Below, one piece after another: positions 12,332-20,891 of a DNA stretch of 64,000 nucleotides (the stretch's first letter is position 1; each line of letters begins with the position of its first letter). The position numbers were made by a program, and so were the translations under genes. The stretch covers positions 12,752,872 through 12,816,871 of the forward strand of contig CM064713.1 of NCBI GenBank assembly GCA_032717465.1, in the 5' to 3' direction. The stretch comes from Coenobita brevimanus. Lineage: Eukaryota > Arthropoda > Malacostraca > Decapoda > Coenobitidae. A model generated the notes under the pieces. It was not told where the DNA came from, did not search any database, and saw nothing but the letters and a program-made list of their open reading frames with translations.

Positions 12332-12870
12332 TTGCTAAGACAGAGTATGTGAGGCCGTCAAGCCCCGGCGCAGTGTCCTCTCTGCGCTGCAGCGCTTGAT
12401 GAAGCTCCCCACTGGTTATCAGACAGTCAGCAGGGTCAGGCCTATCACATGCTGCCTGAATTGCTGCAGTGCGAGAGGCGGACAGCTGTTCCTGTAGGGC
12501 TCTGACAGACTGCGGGAGATTAGACGAGGCAGAAGCGGTCGGCGAAGTGCTTAGCAAGACGGCTGGCCTCAGCGGCAGGGTCAGGATGAGATGGAGGACG
12601 GGGGGGACGTGGATCGGAGATGGACTTGATTCTTCTCCACATCTCACGGAGAGTGGAGTGAGAATCCAACGTCCGACACCATCCGATCCACGTCTCCTCC
12701 TTAAGGCGGCGTTTCTCTGAAGCCACATGGCGTGTCACTGCGACCAAGTACCGACGGTGCGGAGATGTACGGCACCGCCGGTACTGCCTGCGAGCCGCAT
12801 TGAGTCTCCTGTTCAATTCCTTGACCCTGTCGCAGTAGATCCAGCCGTCTCGGTAGCACCTCGCCGAGCG
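12159..12870 (-). pseudogene. I-type LINE ORF2: linker and RT N-terminus, frameshifted
   Basis: Frame 12816-12520 carries the basic linker (LNRRLNAARRQYRRC, EMWRRIKSIS). Frame 12530-12159 carries the RT entry blocks DTAPGLDGLTYSVL and WKTAVIHPIPKP. Joining them needs shifts near 12525 and near 12200-12330. A stop near 12870 cuts the linker from the endonuclease. These breaks inactivate ORF2. Confidence 0.8.
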
Positions 12871-13730
12871 TCACTGCACGGGGATGGCAAGAGAGGCAGC
12901 TTGTGCAAAAATGCGTGCTACCTGATCCGCCTGACTATCGAGATCCGAGGCATGAGGGGATGTCTCGAAGGCCGTTGTGAGAGCACGAGCGAAGGCAGCC
13001 CAGTTCGCCCTGCGTAGGTCCCACCGTGGTGGTGGAGGTGGGGGTGGCGGGAGGGGAGCGAGAGGCAGGTCAACCCTGAGAGCGAAGTGGTCACTCGCAA
13101 GGTGTGGGTGGAGTGACCATGACGCCAGGCCTGACAGAGGGGTTGAGATAAAGGAGAGGTTGAGGCGACCTCCTCCAATATGGGTGGGCTCTGTCGTGTC
13201 GTTTAGGAGGGAGACACCACCCATCTCCTCCAGAAGTAAAGAAATGTGCCGTCCTGCCTCATTGGACTGAAGAGGCGATGACAGAAGGGCGTGGTGGGCA
13301 TTGAAGTCGCCCCCAATGTACACGGCCCCCCTGGCAGCTTGGGAGAAAAGTTCCCCCAACTCCAGGGTGCTCCTCTGGCTTCGGTATACATTGTATACCG
13401 TCAGGGGCGACGTCGCCAGATGGAGAACCACGCCCTGAACCTCCACACCAGGTCCACAGAAAGGAGGGGACTCACAATCCGTGCACGCGATGTGGTCCTG
13501 GACCAGAACGGCACATCCCCGTGTAACGCCACGAATATACGGGAGGAGATGGGTGGTGTATCCCGAGAGATGGAAAGTGGAATTGCCTGGGAGCAGGGTC
13601 TCCTGCAGGAGAATGACATGAGGGCGGTCCCGTGCGGCCGCCTCCTGCAAAAGTTGGAGCTTGCTCCGTGCTCCCAAGCAATTCCACTGGAGGAGCCTGA
13701 GAGAGCGGTCTACTGGCCGTCCGGCGACAG
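12871..13730 (-). pseudogene. I-type LINE ORF2: AP-type endonuclease domain
   Basis: LLQWNCLGARS (about 13710-13680) begins the endonuclease. It is followed by ILLQETLLPG (catalytic E), a YIGGDFNAHH block (D and N) and HLASDHFAL (the SDH catalytic pair). These are the standard exonuclease-endonuclease-phosphatase motifs of LINEs. A run of prolines separates it from the linker. It would nick target DNA for target-primed reverse transcription. Confidence 0.9.
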
Positions 13731-14074
13731 TTGCGGACGGTCGTTCTCCTGCAGCAGTGGTGAGGCCCTGTCCATCACTTTGGACCCTGATGGTGGTAGG
13801 GTTTGCCCTAAACGATGACGCTGACGAGGCAGCTGTGCGGTGGAAGACTGAGCATTGGGAGGTCGTGGCTTTACCCTCTTGGACGGGCGAGCTGTCCTGT
13901 GCAGTGTGGGACGGGGTCGCCCTGCCGAACGAGCTGGGCGGCGAGGGGACAGAGGAGCACCTAGGCTCGCCATCTTCCTGTCGATCGCCTGGTCTACTAG
14001 GCGATTGGCAGCCTCGGCAAGGGGCTCTGTTGGGAGAGGGATGTCGAGGGTTAAGGCAACTGTTTTGGCGAGGG

Positions 14075-15538
14075 TCAGCGCCAGCTCCGTGGCAAGGTCC
14101 TGAGCTCCTCCGTTGTGAATGAGATCACTGGAGGAGCGGGAGCGGTTGGTGGACTGGGTGTGGAGCCAGGCACTGGTGGTGGAACAGGCAGTGGCTGGCT
14201 GGTCTCTACAGGTGGAAGTGCTGGTGAGACAGGCGGCTGCTGGCGGTGGACCTCGGCTGTGGTCTGGACCACAGTCAGGGCTGAGGGCAATGGAGGGAAC
14301 TCCTTGTCGCTGAGAGGTGGTGGGCGCTGGATGAGAGGGCGGCGCTGTTGGCCCCAGATGAAAGTGCCGGGGGGAGCTGGAGTAGCGCTGGCGGCCTGGT
14401 TCTCCTGCACAAACGCTACCTGCCTCTCTCGACCCTGGTTCACTCGGTGAACCCTCGCGGGGCAGCTGGGGTGCCAGGCGTGGTGTCGCCCGGAGCAGTT
14501 GGGGCACTTGGCCGCAACTGGTTCCTTCGCCTTGTACCGCTGGAGGCACTTGGCCGTGTCGTGGCCGCCACTGCACATGCCGCAGATGACGGGGCGGTTG
14601 CAATTGGCACGGTGGTGCCCGTAGCGTTGGCAGCGGTAGCAACGGAGAGGCTCTGGGGTGAAGGGGCGAAGGTGATATGTTCCCCAGTTCCCCAGGTCTA
14701 TGGCAGGGATCAGAGGACCCCGCAGGGTGACAATGACCTGTCGAGTCTCCTCTCGGGTCCGCGTGTTTTGGCATCGGGTTGCCTCCTCGACTTGAGGGTG
14801 GTGAAGGAGAATCTCTATGGGCATTCGCAAGGGATAGCCCATGACCACTGCCTTCGTAGACTGTTGACCAGGCATCAGCTCTACTAGCTTTACAGGGCAG
14901 GCCTCGTCCTGCAGGGCTGTTCTTAAGAGGTCGTAGGCTCCCTCGTCCTGTGGCACCAACACTGAGCTTCCATCCCGACCCATGAGATTGGAGCAGCGTA
15001 GCCCTGGCAGGTGACGCTCTAGTGCAGCCACGGCGTCGTAGCTCGTCGCATGCCCGTCCTGGACCGGCACACGGAAAGCTGGAAATGCAGAGCGGGGAGG
15101 CGGACGCACAGCTACCGACACGGAGGGACGAGCAGCAGAGGGATCCCTGAGGGGAGGCCCAGTGCGCACTGCCGGAGAAGGGCCGTTTCCCTGGCGAGCA
15201 CGCCTCGATCCCTTGCGCATCACGGGGGTGAAACCCTCATCTTCCTGCAGAGCGGGATCAGCAGAGGGGGGGAGCTGAGTTGCAGCAGGAGCCTCCGAAG
15301 TGCCCCTGGTGGAAGAGAGAGATGGTGGAGCAAGTGTAACCTCCTCCATAGCCTCATGTCGGCGGGCCGCCTTGGCAGAGCGGGTAGAGTCACCACGCAA
15401 GCGAGGTGCCGCTCTCGTGGATGTTAGGGTAGAGGGGTTAGCACACGCGGCCTCGTGAGCGGACGAGTGGGAGCTCGAGTCTGAGCAGTGACGCTCCCTC
15501 TTCGTGCCTGTGGTAGGGCACGGGATGGAGGGCCTCAA
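14075..15538 (-). CDS. I-type LINE ORF1 (nucleic-acid-binding Gag-like, 3 CCHC knuckles)
   Basis: A 487-codon open frame with a start ATG at 15538. The N-terminal half is basic, low complexity and rich in S/T/A. The central region (about residues 150-285) resembles the RRM-like part of LINE ORF1 proteins. Three consecutive zinc knuckles follow near residue 300: CYRCQRYGHHRANC, CGMCSGGHDTAKC and a third beginning CPNCSGRHHAWHPSC. The C-terminal 120 residues are proline rich. It would package element RNA. It is intact while ORF2 is not. The long opposite- and same-strand frames overlying it are shadows. Confidence 0.88.
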   Translation of the reverse strand: MRPSIPCPTTGTKRERHCSDSSSHSSAHEAACANPSTLTSTRAAPRLRGDSTRSAKAARRHEAMEEVTLAPPSLSSTRGTSEAPAATQLPPSADPALQEDEGFTPVMRKGSRRARQGNGPSPAVRTGPPLRDPSAARPSVSVAVRPPPRSAFPAFRVPVQDGHATSYDAVAALERHLPGLRCSNLMGRDGSSVLVPQDEGAYDLLRTALQDEACPVKLVELMPGQQSTKAVVMGYPLRMPIEILLHHPQVEEATRCQNTRTREETRQVIVTLRGPLIPAIDLGNWGTYHLRPFTPEPLRCYRCQRYGHHRANCNRPVICGMCSGGHDTAKCLQRYKAKEPVAAKCPNCSGRHHAWHPSCPARVHRVNQGRERQVAFVQENQAASATPAPPGTFIWGQQRRPLIQRPPPLSDKEFPPLPSALTVVQTTAEVHRQQPPVSPALPPVETSQPLPVPPPVPGSTPSPPTAPAPPVISFTTEELRTLPRSWR

Positions 15539-15641
15539 CTGAGGAAGCGGGAGGCGGGAATGCCCCGGGGCCTAGGGATGCTGGATCCCTGCATGCTCAC
15601 CGGAGCAGGCCAAAAAAAAAAAAAAAAAAACTCAGTCAAAA

Positions 15642-15673
<32 letters not shown>

Positions 15674-15943
15674 CTCACACACACAACCACTCAAAAATCA
15701 CAAGCAAACAAAATACAGAAAAAGAGGCCAGGTCCCTACAGTGACGGGCAACCTATGCTCCCCGCCCTCTAAAGGGCGATGGGAGGCCCCGCCACTGCCC
15801 CTTTCGGGTCTTTCCTACTCTAACAGAGCCGCCCTCACCGCCTCCTATAACCAGGCCCTAAAGGCCCCCCTTCATGGAAGTGCCCTAACGGCACCCCTTC
15901 AGGGTTCGGCGTCGTACTACGGTGAGGTACACTAACGGCAGGC

Positions 15944-15978
<35 letters not shown>

Positions 15979-16218
15979 ACCCACACACTCAGTCACAAAC
16001 ACACACACACTCCCACTCACACCCAGGCAATCTGAGACTAAGTCTCAGAAAAAACCTGTAAAGCAAAAGAAAAGCTTCCTCAGTGCCAGAGACTAAGTCC
16101 AAACTGGCAAAAAACGAGGCGAAACAGGCGAAATTCTCCACGAGTGAATGAAACAGAGTTCACAGCTCGAGAGAAAACGGCCAGACCTCCGCACCCGACA
16201 GAGTCTGAGCTAGGAGTG
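15539..16218 (-). other. I-type LINE 5' region with duplicated A-tract/CA block
   Basis: No coding sequence is seen. Two similar blocks occur. On the plus strand each is GGCC, a long A run, ACTCAGTCA and a CA run, at about 15607-15670 and 15941-16010. Between them lies a G+C-rich segment of about 280 bp. The duplication may reflect two monomers of a 5' promoter region or template jumping onto a second copy. Confidence 0.65.
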
Positions 16219-16228
16219 AAGGAGATCT

Positions 16229-16713
16229 ATTTTATCTATGTGATCAGTCAAACCAGGATCAGATACTTTAATTTGTTGATCTTTCAAATAGGTCAAACAC
16301 TTCTCTAGACCATCTGTTCTTATGTTGTTAGGTAAGGTGTCTCTAACCACAGCCTCTAGTCTAGTGTACTTCCTGCCAGCTTTAACAGTAATCTTAACTA
16401 GCTGATATTCTCTTCTCTGATCTTCACTAATGAAGCCGGACAGCTGTAAATTAATCGTACCACTAGGCTTTAATTTAAGCTTATTTACTAGGTCCTGAGA
16501 AATGAATGTCCTCTGTGATCCTTGGTCATAAAGAACTTTTGCTTTAATTTGAGATTTATTCTTAATAATATGAACAGCTCCAACCGGTAAAGCAGTTGAG
16601 ATGGTATGTTGATTTGTTGGAGTGACTGAGCAAATTTGTGAATTAAGTGTATTCAGCTTATCACACAAGACATTGTGATGAAACCCCTTTTTACAAAGGT
16701 CACATCTTTTCAA
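16229..16713 (-). pseudogene. pol: BEL/Pao protease region (upstream part of pol)
   Basis: The minus-strand translation has a zinc-binding CDLCKKGFHHNVLC motif, a linker and an aspartic protease signature. In that signature VLYDQGSQRTFI takes the place of the usual D-S/T-G. DQGS-type sites are characteristic of BEL/Pao proteases. It ends at DKIDLL, where the LINE entered, and resumes in the same codons at 9919. It would release mature Gag and Pol proteins. Confidence 0.88.
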
Positions 16714-17239
16714 ATTGAAGTTACATTGATCAGTCTTGTGCCTACAATTACATCTACCACACCGTCCTATCTGTTCGAGTCTTTCTACACGAGTAGAACG
16801 ACCTGAATACGCCTCACAGCTCTTGGACAGATGTGCTCAATCACACAAAATACACTTCAGCTGCTGAGCTGGCTGCTGACTAGCCGATGCAGAGGTTTGT
16901 GACTGAGCATTCTTGGGAGATGTGGGTGAAGATACTTGTTCTGAAGTGTGGTAAATCTTAGGAATTGATTTAGGAGATAATTTGACTATCAGGCTTCTCT
17001 TTAGTTAAAGCACCTTTAGTACTGGAATCTGATTTAGCTTCAGGCCCTTTGGACTCTAAATGATTAAACTTTTAATAATGAGTCCCTAATTTCCTGTAGC
17101 TGGGGATAATCTTTATTTGTTACATGCTGGATTCTCTCAATAGTTTTACTGGGTAACTTTTTCATTACTAGTGGAGAGATAAGCCAACTGGAACTACTTA
17201 AATCACACCCCATTTTTTCCAGTTTCCTAAGGGTGCATT
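16714..17239 (-). pseudogene. gag: BEL/Pao gag C-terminal region, degraded
   Basis: This segment joins the gag core to the protease region. Cysteine/histidine-rich stretches, probably zinc knuckles, are visible in different frames, together with polar low-complexity sequence. Stops and shifts prevent a single frame. Confidence 0.6.
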
Positions 17240-17878
17240 CTAGATTAGCCCTAAATTCGGCCTACAAGTATGAATAGGAGTTTTAAGGTGTAGCAGTCGC
17301 ATTGCAAGTTCGTGCTGATTTCTCTTAGGATTATCAAAAGTTGCCTTAAGTAGCTGCACTGCACTGCTATATCCATCACTTTCTATACTGAAACCATCGA
17401 TGAGTTTCTTCACGTCACCTTTTAACACTCCTCTTAAATAATTTAATTTGTCTACTGGACTAAGATCTTTTCTGGAATCAATACTGGCAACAAATTGATC
17501 CCAGAAGGAATTCCAATTAGCCGAAGTGCCATCAAACTCTGGTAGTTTAAGTGTGGGCAGCTTCGACTCAGCCCTTGGACAAGTTAAATGGGTAGACTCA
17601 CTTTTCAGAGAGGAATTAATTTGAGCTATTAGTAGGGAAATTCTCTCTTCTTCGTTTGTCTTAGCTATAAAAATTTCATTAAATTCATCATCGTCCTTTG
17701 TGGCTTCCAATAAAGAATCATAAAGTGTTCCCATGACAGTCAGCTGGTTCTGTAATTGTTGGCTCCAGGCCTTAAGTTTAGTGTAGTCTTTGTCAGAGGA
17801 TTGGAATTCATCATTTACTTTACCACTGAGAGTGGTGACATAGGCCTTATGGCCTGCAATCCTCCTTGACAAGGACAT
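17240..17878 (-). pseudogene. gag: BEL/Pao gag N-terminal and DUF1759 core
   Basis: It starts at an ATG at 17878 and runs 212 codons to a premature stop. The N-terminal 100 residues are helical and charged. The core LPTLKLPEFDGTSANWNSF, FVASIDSRKDLSPVDK and LRGVLKGDVKKLIDG is the DUF1759 signature of BEL/Pao Gag. It would form the particle shell. The usual protein is longer. The remainder is in other frames down to 16714. Confidence 0.9.
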
Positions 17879-18098
17879 ATTGAACCAAGTCTGAAAATCA
17901 AAATTAATAGAATCACTAAATGTAGCCTACAGCAATGAAACCACTACAATTAAATTAACTAAATGTACATAGAAGAATTCAGCATCAAACAGCAATACTA
18001 AGAATGATACATAAATCTGAACAACTAAATTAATAGTACAATTAAATTTAGATTACAAATTAAAGCCTTCTAGGGGTTACTACAAAATTAATCCATAT

Positions 18099-18679
18099 TT
18101 AGTTTGTGTTAGCAACCCACTGATCATAATGAAATTTAATAGCTCCTCGCACCTTGGCCCAAATTCTACGTCTTCCTTCCCAAGTAGGGTGAATTTGGTC
18201 CATGACTCTTACCTCCAGTGGATAGGTCTTACCACCAAGCAAAATAATTTTCCCTTTTAGTTCCTTGGTTATTTTCTTATTAACCGCGTTCATGATCTTA
18301 TTGTAAACAATGGGATCCACATATCGAGGATGATTATGTGGATATTCCCTCTTTTCTACAGTGCATATCACACATTTAGCACCTGCATCTTCTATAGCCT
18401 CATTAATTTGTAGTAGTGTAGCCACTAAGTCCTGCACGTCAGTTGACTCATTAACATCGTTTCCCCCCAACATGACTATAACCAAATTATAGCCAGGTCT
18501 AAGTACTTCTGCAAATTCCTCGTACTCAAAAACTTGTCTGCTCTAGCACCCCCTACTCTGATCATCTTCATGGTCACCAAGGGCCATGGTGAAGGTACAG
18601 ACATTAAGGTGTCACAGGTGACCAGAGAGTGGCCTATATAAGCCACCCGATAATAATTTGATTCCAGAGCAGTCGCCAT
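18099..18679 (-). pseudogene. SGNH/GDSL-hydrolase-like ORF between BEL/Pao 5' LTR and gag (one frameshift)
   Basis: The start is an ATG at 18679 in a good context (A at -3, G at +4), only 37 nt inside the 5' LTR. The stop is at 18099, about 220 nt before gag. Block I is YIGHSLV (candidate nucleophile Ser near residue 17). Block II may be the glycines of MIRVGGARA. Block III is MLGGNDVN. Block V is DQIHPTWEG (Asp-x-x-His). The domain is about 190 residues, normal for the family. A one-base shift at an A5 run (plus strand 18528-18532) divides the frame, either by mutation or by programmed slippage. SGNH esterases occur in ORF1 of CR1/L2-type LINEs. I know of none placed here in BEL/Pao. No substrate can be inferred. 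Confidence 0.75.
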
Positions 18680-18697
18680 GTTGGAGTGTTAACAATC

Positions 18698-18715
18698 CGG
18701 TTCGAAGGACCACTT
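18698..18715 (-). other. BEL/Pao primer-binding site
   Basis: Immediately inside the 5' LTR, after two to three bases, the minus strand reads TGGTCCTTCGAACCGG. It starts with TGG, as expected for pairing with a tRNA CCA end. I did not identify the tRNA. Confidence 0.6.
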
Positions 18716-19678
18716 TGTGGGGGAAAAATTAGAAGAATTTAGAATATACCCCCGGTAGTGTCGTAAATATTTAACTGGCTAATCACTTGCACTAAACAAA
18801 ACAAAAATAGGCCTACAACACTACATAATTTGTCCGGATATATATGTCTTACTCCCAGGACTCACCTGGATCGTAATGAAGTGTAGGTTGTGTTCCCTAC
18901 TAAGCAACTAAACGATCTATTTAAGGATCCTCAAATAAAAGCTGGAAACCCTGGTGAAATATTATTCGCCCAGTCTTTCGCCACTAAGGGTCATTTAGTT
19001 ACTTAGCTTAAGAGTAGCAATGGAGAGGCTTGTAGGTTGTTGCCATATGGTCGGAGTTGTTGAAGATGTTGCTTGTTGCTAGTGCTTGGCGGATTACTGG
19101 AGGTTACGGCCTGGACCAAATACGTACTTTTTACGTAAGCATTACTATTTACACTATTTATAAATTAAAGTGAATTGATAATGTTCATTCCCATCTAGGA
19201 GGAAGCACTGTCGTAAATTAATTAATCAGTCCAGTCTGTCCCAACTGAATTCTCTCTCAATACCACGAGAGTAGTTAGACTGCTTCCAAGCGTGACTAAG
19301 GCATGACTGGGACTGCCTCTGACTCGACTCGAGATCATCTGAGACTAAGACTCAATGAATTAGGACTGAGAGCGTGGGCGAGAGCCCGAGCAACTGAGGT
19401 CTCGAGACTCGTAATTGACCGAGGCCTAGCCGAGACTAAAACTTAGACCTCTGGAGAGAAGAACAGAGGCGATCCACCAATCAAATAACTAAAAATGCAT
19501 ATGTGCACATTCCATCCATGGCTGGGAAAAAGACTAAATTATGAGCCATAGTATAAATATATGTAATCCTATATACCCATCACCCAGGGTTACGTATAAT
19601 ACATTATACTTCCAAAATACGACTGCCCATCACCAACTAAAATAGAAAATGGGAGGAATTATTCCTAAATTTCCGACA
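18716..19678 (-). repeat. BEL/Pao 5' LTR (complete)
   Basis: It runs from TGTGGGGG to TTCCGACA on the plus strand, about 963 bp. It is the reference for the 45 bp missing from the inner side of the 3' LTR. Confidence 0.93.
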
Positions 19679-19697
19679 CTTTCTCTGTTCCGTAACA
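19679..19697 (+). repeat. Gypsy 5' LTR, right end
   Basis: It resumes the LTR after the BEL/Pao insertion (first five bases are the TSD) and ends in CCGTAACA, as the 3' LTR does at 25145. Confidence 0.9.
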
Positions 19698-19702
19698 TAA
19701 AT

Positions 19703-19715
19703 TTGGCGACCTCTC
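19703..19715 (+). other. Gypsy primer-binding site
   Basis: TTGGCGACCTCTC lies five to six bases after the 5' LTR. TGGCGACC is the start used by several Gypsy groups that prime with tRNA-Ser. The tRNA identity is inference. Confidence 0.65.
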
Positions 19716-19778
19716 ATCAGGATATTCAGGATATTATCATAAGGATATTGCTTGATATTTTGTGACTGTGATTTATTT

Positions 19779-20891
19779 ATGATGTCTACTATTACTACAC
19801 TTGATGAAGCCAAAGATTTTTTGTCAATTGTGCAAACAGTTTGTGATGTAGAAAACAGAACAAAGAATGAACTTAAGCTTGTTGCTCAACAATTGGGAAT
19901 TGCTGTTCGCTCTCATCATTCTAAAGATCAAATTGTTGACATGATTAATGAAAGCTTGTTTAATGTAACTCCTCCAAATGAGCAAAAGCAGATTGGATTA
20001 GCTAAGTTACAGCTAGCCCTGCAGGAGGCTGAGGCACAAGTTGAACTTGCCAGGATTCAGACAGACCATGAGTATCGCATGAAACAAGGTGGAACTGGAT
20101 CATCTAGCTCTGACGATTTTGATGTGGCTAAAAATGTTAAACTTGTCCCTCCTTTTAATGAATCTGATTTAACAAAGTATTTTCAGTTGTTTGAGAGGGT
20201 AGCTACAGGTTTTAATTGGCCAGAAAATTATTGGCCCGTACTCCTTCAAACTGTTCTCACCGGTAAAGCTCAAGTAACTTATCCATCTTTGCCTCAGGAT
20301 CAATCTGATAATTATGATGTCGTTAAGAGCTTGATTCTTAAGGCCTATGAGCTTGTTCCTGAAGCCTATAGAGTAAAATTTAGGACAACTTACAAGCAAG
20401 ATAAGCAATCCCATGTTGAGTATGCAAAAATCAAAGAAGATCTGTTAGAGCAGTGGTTAAATTCTAAGAATGTGGATTCTGATTTTGACAAATTTAAGCA
20501 GATGATTTTGCTGGTGGACTTCAAAAGGTGTATTTATAAAGATGTAAGCCTATATCTTGATGAGAAAAGAATAGATAATTTGTCTGATGCTGCAGTTTTA
20601 GCTGATGAATATATTCTCACTCACAAGAGATATTCTAGAGAAAAAGGGAAAGCAGAGAGTAAGTACGTTGCCTCTACTCAGAGTACAGGTAACAGGAAAG
20701 AGAATAAAGATGATGTTTCTCAGGAAGTAAATACCAGCTTCACCTCTAGATTTCAGAAAAGTAAATGTACTTATTGTAGTAAGCTTGGTCATACTACGGA
20801 GAAATGTTTCAGGAGACAGCGTGATGTGAACAAAAAGGAGTCTTTAAATATTCAGTCAATTGGTCTAGTGTCCACCCTTGAGTTCCCATAA
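19779..20891 (+). CDS. gag: Gypsy Gag with one CCHC knuckle
   Basis: The frame opens earlier at a TTG (19752), but the first ATGs are at 19779 and 19782 (MMSTITTLDEAKDFL), which I take as the start. The product is about 370 residues. The N-terminus is helical with a SAP-like KNELKLVAQQLGIAV stretch. A capsid-like core runs from PPFNESDLTKYFQLFE to the PEAYRVKFR region. A C-terminal zinc knuckle is CTYCSKLGHTTEKC. The frame is intact. Its stop overlaps pol by about 20 nt in another frame. It forms the particle and binds RNA. Confidence 0.92.
   Translation: MMSTITTLDEAKDFLSIVQTVCDVENRTKNELKLVAQQLGIAVRSHHSKDQIVDMINESLFNVTPPNEQKQIGLAKLQLALQEAEAQVELARIQTDHEYRMKQGGTGSSSSDDFDVAKNVKLVPPFNESDLTKYFQLFERVATGFNWPENYWPVLLQTVLTGKAQVTYPSLPQDQSDNYDVVKSLILKAYELVPEAYRVKFRTTYKQDKQSHVEYAKIKEDLLEQWLNSKNVDSDFDKFKQMILLVDFKRCIYKDVSLYLDEKRIDNLSDAAVLADEYILTHKRYSREKGKAESKYVASTQSTGNRKENKDDVSQEVNTSFTSRFQKSKCTYCSKLGHTTEKCFRRQRDVNKKESLNIQSIGLVSTLEFP

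Larger units (their letters stand above)
9930..16218 (-). mobile_element. I-type LINE with RNase H, full length or nearly so, inside BEL/Pao pol
   Basis: A 6.3-kb minus-strand non-LTR element flanked by a 10-bp TSD. Its 3' end is a short CAA-type tail (9930-9940) rather than poly(A). It has a 5' region (15539-16218), ORF1 with three zinc knuckles (15538-14075) and ORF2 with endonuclease, RT and RNase H (about 13730-10022). RNase H and the CCHC-rich ORF1 point to the I group in a broad sense. The exact clade needs a tree. ORF2 is frameshifted, so it is not autonomous now. G+C content is clearly higher than in the BEL/Pao host. Confidence 0.92.
5405..19678 (-). mobile_element. BEL/Pao LTR retrotransposon inserted in the Gypsy 5' LTR
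   Basis: The outer ends are TGTGGGGG at 5405 and TTCCGACA at 19678. A 5-bp TSD, CTTTC, lies at 5400-5404 and 19679-19683, the usual length for this superfamily. On the minus strand the order is 5' LTR (18716-19678), PBS, an SGNH-hydrolase-like ORF, gag (DUF1759-type), zinc fingers, protease, RT, RNase H, integrase and 3' LTR (5405-6321, inner edge rearranged). By eye the LTRs differ at about seven to eight positions in 920, so it is younger than the Gypsy element it hit. Pol is interrupted by a LINE at 9930-16218. Confidence 0.95.

Noticed and set aside
13710..14774. 354-codon minus-strand frame over LINE ORF1
   Set aside because: It overlaps ORF1 in another frame, is of low complexity and has no domain. 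It is a shadow of G+C-rich sequence.
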